Shown here: in pieces, positions 16,363-24,148 of the stretch
Layout: each line of letters opens with the position of its first letter
How positions within the stretch are numbered: position 1 is the first letter of the stretch
NCBI RefSeq assembly: GCF_000968135.1
Contig: NZ_FO538765.1
Coordinates: 372,001-436,000, forward strand
Origin: Magnetospira sp. QH-2
Lineage (GTDB): Bacteria; Pseudomonadota; Alphaproteobacteria; Rhodospirillales; Magnetospiraceae
Direction of reading: 5' to 3'
Length of the DNA stretch: 64,000 bases
Program-made: the position numbers and the translations under genes
The notes under the pieces: model-generated
What the model saw: only the letters and a program-made list of their open reading frames with translations
Database searches by the model: none
Told to the model about the DNA's origin: nothing

Positions 16363-17022
16363 TCACCTTGTCAAAGTTAACCCCGACAGTAAAAGGTCCG
16401 GCGATCCGGCGGCGTTGGGGTCTAGGGTCAGACCGAGAAAACGGATGCGCGTCCGGGTCGGATCCGCCGCCGGCCAGGCGCGACGATGCAGCACCGACAG
16501 ATCCGCCGATTCCCGGATCCAGCGCCCCTGGGCGATGGGGCGCGCGGTTGAAGGCCAGGGTACCGTCAACCAGCGCAACCCCTTGGGCAATCCTTCGAAG
16601 GGCGGAGGGGCTTCGCGGTTGGTCGCGCTTCCTGTGAACCCAACCAGCAACCGTGCGCCCGGCGGCCCGGTGACCTCGGAGGTATGGAATCGGAACCAGT
16701 CGAGAAACGGGACCGCCAGGGGCGAGGCATCCACGGGACGCAGCAATGCGAACCCATCCGACGGCGCCGCGGAAACCCGCAACGCTGGAACGCCGTTGCG
16801 CCGGGTGACAGACAGGCCAACGCGGGCCGCGTCGCGATCCCCCAGGAGAAGCCAACCGGTGGGCGGACCAATCGGATCAAACATCAGACTGGGCCCCAGA
16901 ATGGGCAGACTGCCGCCGACCGGAGTCACGGGTGTGGGGGGCGAGAGATCCGGGGCCGACGCACATGCCGAGATCGACAAGGCGAGAATCAAGATGGCAA
17001 ACCGAATAGGCCGTAAACTCAT
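16363..17022 (-). CDS. Hypothetical lipoprotein
   Basis: This 219-residue protein starts at 17022 (MSLRPIRFAILILALSISAC), which gives a clean lipoprotein signal with the lipobox SISAC-A; the longer frame to 17097 would bury it. The mature part is beta-rich and faintly like DUF3047 proteins (FHTSEVTGPPGARLLVGF, TRIRFLGLTLDPN). The function is unknown. It lies 164 bp upstream, on the same strand, of nothing obviously linked; the M48 protease gene ends after its start region. Confidence 0.75.
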   Translation of the reverse strand: MSLRPIRFAILILALSISACASAPDLSPPTPVTPVGGSLPILGPSLMFDPIGPPTGWLLLGDRDAARVGLSVTRRNGVPALRVSAAPSDGFALLRPVDASPLAVPFLDWFRFHTSEVTGPPGARLLVGFTGSATNREAPPPFEGLPKGLRWLTVPWPSTARPIAQGRWIRESADLSVLHRRAWPAADPTRTRIRFLGLTLDPNAAGSPDLLLSGLTLTR

Positions 17023-17185
17023 AAAAATGATCCATTCAACGCCGGTCATTTTGCGCCGGAGTGGGGACCCGGTCGTAGGAAACCCGCGCGATCCCATTGG
17101 TGCCGACCAATCGCGACGGGATCCAGGGCGGCGTCAACGGCCTTCGAATGAAAAGGATCAACGGCATCGCATCATTCTTATGAGC

Positions 17186-18568
17186 TTACGGCCGCGTGGG
17201 GTCCTGTTCATCCTTCTCGGGTCGGGTGGCGTAAAGGATATCCTGCGCCCGCAGCCAGGAACTGCTGTTGCGCGATAGCATCTTGATGGCCTTTCCCGCA
17301 TGGAAGCGGGCCTCGGAGTCCTTGCCGCGCAAATAGGCTTCTTCTGCCTGAGCCAATGTCGCCATGCCCATCTGGCCATCCTTGGCATAGGCGCGACCCA
17401 GCTGTGACCAGTAAAACGTGCTTTCCGGTTCCAGACGGAGCGCGATCTTTAAATCGCCGATGGCCAAGCGTGCCTGCTCCAGGTCGCCGGTTTCCAGTCG
17501 AGTCTGGGCCAAAATCGATGACAGCAGGGCATTGGGCGGCGACAGGCGTACGGCGCTTTCGTATGAGGGCAGCGCCTCGACCCCGCGTCCGTTCTCATAG
17601 AGGATCTGACCGCGGAGCTCATGGAAATAGGGATCGAGCGGATGATCGGCCAACAACAGGTCGATCTCTTGCAACGCCTCTTTCACATCGGACCGTCGGT
17701 AGTAGGCCACCGCCCGTGCATAGCGGGCCGGAAGAGAGGTATCGGTCACCGGATACTGGCGCAAGGTACGGGCGGGAGAGGTCAAGAACCCGACCAGCTT
17801 GGCCTTCATGCGGGCATACCGCCGTTGAAAGTCGGCGGACATTGGGGTGTCCGAGAATGGGGATTTGCTGACATGTTCGCGCAGGAAATCAACGCGCGTC
17901 TGGGTGATAGGGTGTGTCCGAACATAGGGGTCCTGGCTGCTGGCCGGAACCAGTTCCTGGTCTACCAGTATTTCCATGAACTCCATCAGCCCGCGCGCGG
18001 ACTGGCCCGTCGCATCAAGCAGTTTTACCGCCGCCTGGTCAGCCGAGGATTCCTGCACCCGGCTGTATTTGAGGAACTGGCGCATGCCCATTTCCTGCCC
18101 GCCCATCATAATGGCCGTACCCAAATCACCGCGACCGGTGCTAACGGCTGCCGCCGTACCCAGAACGACACCAAGGATGGTGGCCGCATTGGCCCCGGAC
18201 AGGGCCTCGCTGGTGCGCGAAAGGTGCCCACCAGAGATATGGCCGGTCTCGTGGGCAATGACGCCGATGATTTGTCCCGGGTTATCGGCCCTTATCAGCA
18301 AGCCGGTGTTGATGAACATCTGTAGGCCTCCGGCCACAAAGGCGTTGAGGGCCTTGTCCCGGACCAAATGTACGCGTATGGATTCAGGAGGCAGACCCGC
18401 GGCGCGGAACAGTGGCGCGGCATAGGCGCGAATGGTATTTTCCACTTCCGCATCACGGATGAAGGTTGGTCTTTTGGCCGCCGAACTGGGGAATGCAGCC
18501 GACAAAAGCACCGCAACGGTCACAACGGTCAGGACGACAATGCGTATGTTCAAGGAATTGATCTCCAC
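17186..18568 (-). CDS. M48-family metalloprotease with TPR repeats (BepA-like)
   Basis: This protein of about 460 residues has an N-terminal signal peptide (ending SAAFPSSAA). The zinc protease domain has HETGH (HExxH) in GVIAHETGHISGGHLSR and the third ligand in QESSADQAAVKLL. A C-terminal TPR region follows (about residues 280-440). BepA-type proteins work in the periplasm on outer-membrane protein assembly. The start is uncertain: GTG 18568 is used here; TTG 18580 or TTG 18553 are possible. Its 5' end overlaps the start region of the divergent ggt gene. Confidence 0.9.
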   Translation of the reverse strand: MEINSLNIRIVVLTVVTVAVLLSAAFPSSAAKRPTFIRDAEVENTIRAYAAPLFRAAGLPPESIRVHLVRDKALNAFVAGGLQMFINTGLLIRADNPGQIIGVIAHETGHISGGHLSRTSEALSGANAATILGVVLGTAAAVSTGRGDLGTAIMMGGQEMGMRQFLKYSRVQESSADQAAVKLLDATGQSARGLMEFMEILVDQELVPASSQDPYVRTHPITQTRVDFLREHVSKSPFSDTPMSADFQRRYARMKAKLVGFLTSPARTLRQYPVTDTSLPARYARAVAYYRRSDVKEALQEIDLLLADHPLDPYFHELRGQILYENGRGVEALPSYESAVRLSPPNALLSSILAQTRLETGDLEQARLAIGDLKIALRLEPESTFYWSQLGRAYAKDGQMGMATLAQAEEAYLRGKDSEARFHAGKAIKMLSRNSSSWLRAQDILYATRPEKDEQDPTRP

Positions 18569-20192
18569 CAAGAGTTCCAAAGGTAGTAGTGCCGGGAGGC
18601 TGCGTCAACGTGGTGGCGTGGGATTGACTCTGTCTTTGTTGATTACCCTAACCGCCTGCACCGGCCAGGATCCGGAAAAGGGGACCATTGGCTATGTCAC
18701 TGGATACCTTGGCGGCGTGGTGGCCGATGAGCCTCGCGCGGCCTTGGTTGGTCGCGATGTGCTGTCCGCTGGGGGCAGCGCCGCGGATGCCGCCGCGGCG
18801 GTCTATTTCGCTCTTGCCGCTACCATGCCCTCGTCGGCGGGACTGGGGGCGGGCGGGGTGTGCCTGACCCACAATCGCGAAGATGGAAAAGTCGAGGCGT
18901 TGGAGTTCCTGCCGCGCGCCACCCGCGAGACCGGCAAACTGGCCACGGCCGTGCCCATAGGACCGCGCGCCTTTTATGCCTTGCAGGCCCGCTACGGCAA
19001 ACTGCAATGGGGTCAAGTCGTGGCCCCTGCGGAGCAGTTGGCCCGTTTTGGCAATCAGGTATCCAGGGCCCTGGCAACAGACCTGGACCGCCACGGCGAG
19101 GCGTTGGTTTCTGATCCCGCCACCGCTCGGATATTTGCGACGAAGAGCGGCAAGCCTGCCGGCGAAGGCGCCTATCTCACCCAGTTGGATCTGGCCGCGA
19201 CGCTGGCCGTCATTCGTTCACAAGGACCGGGCGATTTTTACGTGGGACGTCTCTCGCGCACACTCGTTGCCGCCGTTGCCGCCATGGGTGGAACCCTTTC
19301 GGCAGCCGATCTGGTGTCCGCTCGCCCCACCTGGCTCGTGCCTTTGCAAATCGAATTTGGCCACAAGACCGCTCACTTCCCGCCGCCGCCTTCCTATGCG
19401 GGGAGCGTGGCGGCGCAGATGTGGGGGCTGTTGGAAGCCGACGATCTCTATGCTGACACACCAGCCGAGGGGCGCCTGCATCTTCTGGCCGAGGCGGCCA
19501 TGCGGGCCTATGGCGGTCGGGCTGCCTTGTTGGAAAAACAATTGTCTCCGGACAATTTGACGACCCAAGCCACCTTGGAAAAGCTGGCGGACAGCTTAGA
19601 CCCGGACCGGCATACCTCAGCGGATTCTCTGGTTCCGCCGCCGCGCGGTTTGCGTCAGGATTCATCGGAAACCAGTTTCGTGGTCGTCGATCCCGAAGGA
19701 TCCGCCGTGGTTTGCAATCTTAGCCTCAACGCGCCTTTTGGCAGCCAACGGATCATTCCCGGCTTGGGATTCCTGTTACCCGCCGCCCCAATGACCAAAG
19801 CTCAGCCCGGGCTATCCATGGGCCCGATGATGGTGACCAATCACCATGTGCGTGAGTTCTTTTTTGCCGCCGGATCCAGTGGCGGCGTGACCGCGCCAAC
19901 GGCCATGGTCAATGTGGCCGCCCGGGTATTGATTGGCGAGGAACGGCTGGAAACGGCCCAGGCCGCCAAGCGGGTTCACAACGGCGGCGCGCCGGATGTC
20001 AGCTTCATTGAGACCGGGGTGACTCAGGCAGAGATGACCAGTTTGACCCGTCGTGGCCACAAGGTGCAGGCGGTCAAACGTATCGGCCGGGTCAATGCCA
20101 TCTCCTGTCCCAAGGGCCTGCCCGTGCGCCCGGATTCCTGTAGCGTCAAGGCCGATCCCCGCCGCTTCGGACTTGGTCTCAGCGCCGACTGA
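18540..20192 (+). CDS. Gamma-glutamyltranspeptidase family lipoprotein
   Basis: This 550-residue Ntn-hydrolase family protein starts at ATG 18540, with AGGA 5 nt upstream. A signal with the lipobox LITLTAC (around residue 39) suggests a periplasmic lipoprotein. The family signatures are LSAGGSAADAAAAVYFALA, SSAGLGAGGVCL, a self-cleavage/nucleophile region at ETSFVVVD with NLSLNAPFG, and AAGSSGGVTAPTA. GGTs break down glutathione and transfer gamma-glutamyl groups. The aminotransferase gene 17 bp downstream is probably co-transcribed. Confidence 0.88.
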   Translation: MRMFKELISTKSSKGSSAGRLRQRGGVGLTLSLLITLTACTGQDPEKGTIGYVTGYLGGVVADEPRAALVGRDVLSAGGSAADAAAAVYFALAATMPSSAGLGAGGVCLTHNREDGKVEALEFLPRATRETGKLATAVPIGPRAFYALQARYGKLQWGQVVAPAEQLARFGNQVSRALATDLDRHGEALVSDPATARIFATKSGKPAGEGAYLTQLDLAATLAVIRSQGPGDFYVGRLSRTLVAAVAAMGGTLSAADLVSARPTWLVPLQIEFGHKTAHFPPPPSYAGSVAAQMWGLLEADDLYADTPAEGRLHLLAEAAMRAYGGRAALLEKQLSPDNLTTQATLEKLADSLDPDRHTSADSLVPPPRGLRQDSSETSFVVVDPEGSAVVCNLSLNAPFGSQRIIPGLGFLLPAAPMTKAQPGLSMGPMMVTNHHVREFFFAAGSSGGVTAPTAMVNVAARVLIGEERLETAQAAKRVHNGGAPDVSFIETGVTQAEMTSLTRRGHKVQAVKRIGRVNAISCPKGLPVRPDSCSVKADPRRFGLGLSAD

Positions 20193-20208
20193 CGGAGGTA
20201 TTGAACTC

Positions 20209-21366
20209 ATGGCTCTGAAGGTCGCCAGCCGCGCCACCGTTCCGCCGTTCATTGTCATGGACGTGATGCGGGCCGCCAACGCCCGAGAGATGGCGGGCAA
20301 GGACGTGCTGCATCTGGAGGTGGGGCAGCCGGGCTCCGGCGCTCCCGCCGCCGTGCGCGAGGCAGCGCGGCGGGCCTTGGACGAACAGCGATTGGGCTAT
20401 ACCGATGCCCTGGGTCTGCCAGCGTTGCGCCAGGCCATCGCCAAGCATTATCAAGACGATTACGGTCAGGCGGTCGATGCGGAGCGGGTGGTGGTGACCA
20501 CCGGCTCGTCCGGGGCCTTCGTCCTATCGTTTCTGTCTTGCTTCGACGCCGGAGACCGGGTGGCCCAGGCCGCGCCCGGTTATCCGGCCTATCGCAATAT
20601 TCTATCGGCCCTGGGGGTCGAGGCCGTGGATATTCCTGTGGGTCCCGACAGCCATTTCCAGCCGACGCCCGCGCTACTGGATCAGGTGGACAATCTGGAC
20701 GGTCTGATCCTGGCCAGCCCCGGCAACCCCACTGGCAGTATGATCGACCGGGACCGCTTCGCCGAACTGGTCGCCTATTGCGCGGAACGGGACATCCGGC
20801 TGATCTCCGATGAGATCTACCATGGCATCACCTATGAGCAGCGCGCCGAGACAGTGCTCGCCTTCACCGACGATGCCCTGGTGATCAACAGCTTCTCCAA
20901 ATACTTTGCCATGACCGGCTGGCGGCTGGGCTGGATGGTGATGCCGTCGGACATGCTGCGAGCGGTGGAATGCCTGGCCCAGAACTTGTTTATCTCACCC
21001 CCGGCCCTGTCCCAATATGCGGGCATCCATGCCTTCGACGCCCAAGAAGAGTTACAGGCCAACGTGGCCCGCTATGCCCGCAATCGCCAGGTTTTGCTGG
21101 ACGGCCTGCCGAAAGCCGGGTTCACCCAACTGGCACCCTCCGACGGGGCCTTCTACGTCTATGCGGACATCAGCGCCCTGACCGATGACAGCCCGGCCTT
21201 CTGCCGCCGCATGCTTGATGAAACGGGGGTCGCCGCCACTCCGGGCACCGATTTCGATCCGGCCCGGGGGCATCGCTTCATCCGCTTTTCCTATGCCGGA
21301 ACCACCGAGGATATGACGGCGGCCATGGCCGCCTTAGCGCGAGTCGGATCCAATGGGATCCGTTAG
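20209..21366 (+). CDS. Class I/II PLP-dependent aminotransferase
   Basis: This 385-residue fold type I enzyme starts at 20209, with GGAGG 9-13 nt upstream. PLP-binding features are TTGSSGAFVLSFLSC, SPGNPTG (Asn/Asp region), ISDEIYHGITY (Asp and Tyr) and the Schiff-base Lys in NSFSKYFAMTGWRLGW. The C-terminal Arg for the carboxylate is in HRFIRFSYAG. Substrate specificity cannot be read; aspartate- and alanine-type enzymes share these motifs. Confidence 0.93.
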   Translation: MALKVASRATVPPFIVMDVMRAANAREMAGKDVLHLEVGQPGSGAPAAVREAARRALDEQRLGYTDALGLPALRQAIAKHYQDDYGQAVDAERVVVTTGSSGAFVLSFLSCFDAGDRVAQAAPGYPAYRNILSALGVEAVDIPVGPDSHFQPTPALLDQVDNLDGLILASPGNPTGSMIDRDRFAELVAYCAERDIRLISDEIYHGITYEQRAETVLAFTDDALVINSFSKYFAMTGWRLGWMVMPSDMLRAVECLAQNLFISPPALSQYAGIHAFDAQEELQANVARYARNRQVLLDGLPKAGFTQLAPSDGAFYVYADISALTDDSPAFCRRMLDETGVAATPGTDFDPARGHRFIRFSYAGTTEDMTAAMAALARVGSNGIR

Positions 21367-21420
21367 ACGCGCGCGCCCCTATTGGAATCGATCACGACGT
21401 GATCGAGCGGCTTGGAAGCC

Positions 21421-22305
21421 ATGATCGATCTGAATGAAATGGTCATTTTCGCCCGGGTGGTGGAAGCCGGCTCCATCACCGGGGCGGCAAAGATGCTCGG
21501 GGTTCCCAAGTCCACCGTGTCCCGCCGCCTGGCGGAATTGGAAAGCCGTATCGGGGTGCGCTTGTTACAGCGAACCACCCGCTCCATGACCCTCACCGAA
21601 CTGGGGGCCGCCTACTACGAACATTGTGCCCACATCGCCACCGAGGCCGAAGAAGCCGACCGCCTGGCCTCCTTGGATCAAGCCGAACCGCGCGGCTGGC
21701 TGCGAGTCTCGGCGCCGGTGGAAATGGGCCTGGCGGACCTGGGACGGCTGATTGGCGAGTTCATGGCGATGTACCCCCAGATCAGAGTGCAGTTGGATAC
21801 CTCCAACCGCTTTGTGGATCTGGTCCAAGAAGGATTCGATTTGGCCATCCGTGCCGGAGACCTTGCGGACTCTTCGCTCATCGCCCGGCGGCTGGGCAGC
21901 GACCGCCCGGTGGTTTGTGCCAGTCCTGAATACCTGGCGCTCCACGGCACACCGACTCATCCCAGGGATCTGGAAACCCATGCAGCGGTGATGTTTGGAG
22001 GCATTGGGGATCGCAAATCTTTCCACTTCACCAAAGATGATGATCCGGTCACGGTGGTTCAGACCGCCCGACTTTCCGCGAACCTGATTGCCGTGGCCCG
22101 GGACGCCGCCATCGTTGGCTCGGGCATTGCGATTCTGCCCGGGGGTGTCTGCCGGAGCGCCTTGGAGAGTGGCGAACTGGTGGCGGTGCTGACCGATTGG
22201 TCGCTGCCGGAGACCGGCATCCATGCGGTCTATCCCTCGCCCCGGCATTTGACCACCAAAGTGCGGACCTTCATCGATTTTCTTGCTGAACGGTTTCCCC
22301 AGTAG
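21421..22305 (+). CDS. LysR-family regulator, probably of the b561-yceI operon
   Basis: This 294-residue protein has the helix-turn-helix MIDLNEMVIFARVVEAGSIT and LGVPKSTVSRRLAELESRIG, then a LysR substrate domain of the CrgA/PecT-type subgroup (DTSNRFVDLVQEGFDLAIR). A palindrome at 22311-22338 lies just after its stop, in front of cytochrome b561 and YceI, which suggests local control. Confidence 0.92.
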   Translation: MIDLNEMVIFARVVEAGSITGAAKMLGVPKSTVSRRLAELESRIGVRLLQRTTRSMTLTELGAAYYEHCAHIATEAEEADRLASLDQAEPRGWLRVSAPVEMGLADLGRLIGEFMAMYPQIRVQLDTSNRFVDLVQEGFDLAIRAGDLADSSLIARRLGSDRPVVCASPEYLALHGTPTHPRDLETHAAVMFGGIGDRKSFHFTKDDDPVTVVQTARLSANLIAVARDAAIVGSGIAILPGGVCRSALESGELVAVLTDWSLPETGIHAVYPSPRHLTTKVRTFIDFLAERFPQ

Positions 22306-22310
22306 GGGTC

Positions 22311-22338
22311 CTTATTGTCCCGTTAATAGAACAATAAG
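22311..22338. promoter_or_regulatory. Palindromic operator-like site
   Basis: A perfect inverted repeat CTTATTGT-N12-ACAATAAG fits the T-N11-A form of LysR sites and sits 88 bp ahead of the b561 start and 5 bp behind the LysR gene. Confidence 0.55.
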
Positions 22339-22425
22339 TCTCGATTTTACCGCCTAACCCTATAAAAGCGGTGTCACTACATTACCTGCATGAAGCGAAC
22401 CGACATCACCGTGATGAGGCGCCCT

Positions 22426-22986
22426 ATGCAGTTCAGCAACCATCCCTCCGGCTATGGCTTGGTGGCCATTGTCATCCATTGGACCTTTGCCGTGACGCTT
22501 TTGGGGCTATTTGGTCTCGGGCTCTATATGGTCGAGCTCACCTATTACCATCCCTGGTACCGGTCGGCGCCTGATCTGCATCGCTCGGTCGGTGTGGTGC
22601 TGGCTTTGTTATGGCTGGTGCGAATCCTTTGGCGGATGACCCAGGCCCGGGTGCTGCCGGAACCGGGCGCCCCGGCCTGGGAGACCCGTGTGGCCCATAT
22701 GGTCCATGGCCTCCTGTACCTTCTGCCCCTGGGCTTGTTCGTCAGCGGCTACCTGATATCCACTGCCGATGGACGGGCCATTTCGTTTTTTAATCTGTTC
22801 GATATTCCGGCTTTGCTGCCCCCTGCCAAGGGCCGCGAAGACTGGGCCGGAGATGTTCATTTCGCCATGGCCCTCGCGGTGGTCTCGCTGGCCGCCCTGC
22901 ATGCCCTGGCGGCACTCAAACATCATATGGTCGAACGGGACCGGACCCTGGTCCGCATGCTGAAACCCCTTGAATCCAAAAAGTAA
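22426..22986 (+). CDS. Cytochrome b561 family membrane protein
   Basis: This 186-residue inner-membrane di-heme protein has four predicted helices. Heme-ligand histidines occur in AIVIHWTFAVTLLG, DLHRSVGVVLALLW, HMVHGLLYLLPLGLF and VHFAMALAVVSLAALHALAA. The start at 22426 (MQFSNHPSGYGL) has GAGG 6 nt upstream; an ATG at 22390 has no site. Together with the YceI gene 23 bp downstream it forms a common pair; b561 probably feeds electrons to, or takes them from, quinone. Confidence 0.92.
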   Translation: MQFSNHPSGYGLVAIVIHWTFAVTLLGLFGLGLYMVELTYYHPWYRSAPDLHRSVGVVLALLWLVRILWRMTQARVLPEPGAPAWETRVAHMVHGLLYLLPLGLFVSGYLISTADGRAISFFNLFDIPALLPPAKGREDWAGDVHFAMALAVVSLAALHALAALKHHMVERDRTLVRMLKPLESKK

Positions 22987-23009
22987 TCCCCCCGAAAGGA
23001 GACTGCCCC

Positions 23010-23597
23010 ATGACCAAGACCTTCCTCCGCGCCGCTCTGGTGGCCCTGCCATTGGCCTTTGCCGCCCTCGCCCCGTCGGCCCAGGCTGACAGCTATGTGA
23101 TCGACACCAAGGGGGCCCATGCCTCGATTAACTTCAAGATCAAGCACCTTGGAATCAGTTGGCTGACCGGTCGCTTCAACAGCTTCCAAGGGACGTTCAA
23201 TCTGGACGAAGCCAATCCCGGCGATGCCAAGGTCCATGTGACCATCGATACGGCGAGCATCGATTCCAATCACGCCGAGCGGGACAAGCATCTGCGCGGC
23301 GGCGATTTCCTTGATGTGGACAAATTCCCCAAAGCCACCTTCGTCAGCCGCAAGGTCGAGGTTACCGGCAAGGATACGGCCAAAGTGACCGGTGATTTTA
23401 CCCTGCACGGAGTCACCAAGCCCTTGACCCTCGATGTGACCCATACCGCCGCGGGAACGGACCCCTGGGGTGGTTTCCGACGCGGATTCGAGGGAAAGGC
23501 CAGCTTCGCCCTGGCTGACTACGGCATCGATTTCAACCTGGGTCCGGCCTCCAAGGAGGTCCAAATCACCCTCTATATGGAGGGAATCCGGCAGTAA
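23010..23597 (+). CDS. YceI-family periplasmic lipid-binding protein
   Basis: This 195-residue protein has a signal peptide (ending APSAQA). The lipocalin-like YceI barrel has YVIDTKGAHASINFKIKHLG, the core SWLTGRFNSFQGTFNLDEAN, DKHLRGGDFLDVDKFPKA and HGVTKPLTLDV. YceI proteins bind polyisoprenoid or quinone-like lipids. The ribosome site AAGGAG is strong. A terminator follows at 23626-23667. Confidence 0.95.
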   Translation: MTKTFLRAALVALPLAFAALAPSAQADSYVIDTKGAHASINFKIKHLGISWLTGRFNSFQGTFNLDEANPGDAKVHVTIDTASIDSNHAERDKHLRGGDFLDVDKFPKATFVSRKVEVTGKDTAKVTGDFTLHGVTKPLTLDVTHTAAGTDPWGGFRRGFEGKASFALADYGIDFNLGPASKEVQITLYMEGIRQ

Positions 23598-23625
23598 CTC
23601 TACTCCGGCGCCGCCCAGAAGATGG

Positions 23626-23667
23626 ACCCCCACGGGATCGCGATAACCGCATTCCCTGTGGGGGTTT
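23626..23667 (+). terminator. Terminator of the b561-yceI operon
   Basis: A CCCCCACGGGA / TCCCTGTGGGGG stem is followed by a short T-run (GTTTGG). The stem is strong but the U-tract is weak. Confidence 0.6.
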
Positions 23668-23891
23668 GGTGGTACCAACGACTGATGTTCACGGGTTCTC
23701 CACTCCTTAAGGGTCAATTAAAAATCATACCTTTGTCGCAGCTCATGCGTTTCGTGCATAGCTGTCCTGTTATTTTGTATCTGGACCTTTAATCAGTAAA
23801 ATCTAATATATTCCGTAGACGATTTGAGTTGAAGGCTGCTTGCGGCCCTCTGATCGTCGCCAGTTTCCGGGCGCACCGCTCGGAAAAAAGG

Positions 23892-23993
23892 GGCTCGTCT
23901 CTTCCTCCCAGTTGGAACGAGTCCTACGTCTCCCAGACGTGAAGCCTCCCTGTTGAACTTACGCCCCGGCCTCCCAGCCGGGGCGTTCTTTTT
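23892..23993 (+). ncRNA. Candidate sRNA with CUCCC-type hairpin loops
   Basis: Three hairpins follow one another in a 550-bp non-coding stretch: CTCG...CGAG with a TTCC/GGAA inner stem and TCCCAGTT loop (23894-23921), ACGTCTCCCAGACGT (23926-23940), and CGCCCCGG-CCTCCCA-GCCGGGGCG with TTCTTTTT (23962-23993), a proper terminator. All three loops present a CUCCC/UCCC anti-Shine-Dalgarno motif, as in several alphaproteobacterial sRNA families. The 5' end is unknown; a TAATAT box near 23807-23815 could be a promoter. Confidence 0.5.
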
Positions 23994-24148
23994 CAACTGG
24001 TTAGATGATTTTCTGGGCGCTGGCGGACCGGTCTGTTGGCCGGAATTGGGCTTTGGGGGCTAAATGGGGGCCAAAACTGATTGGTTTCGTGGCTGCTAAC
24101 GGATAGGGTGCGTCTTCATCTACCGCGAACCTTGGGCAGATACCGCCT

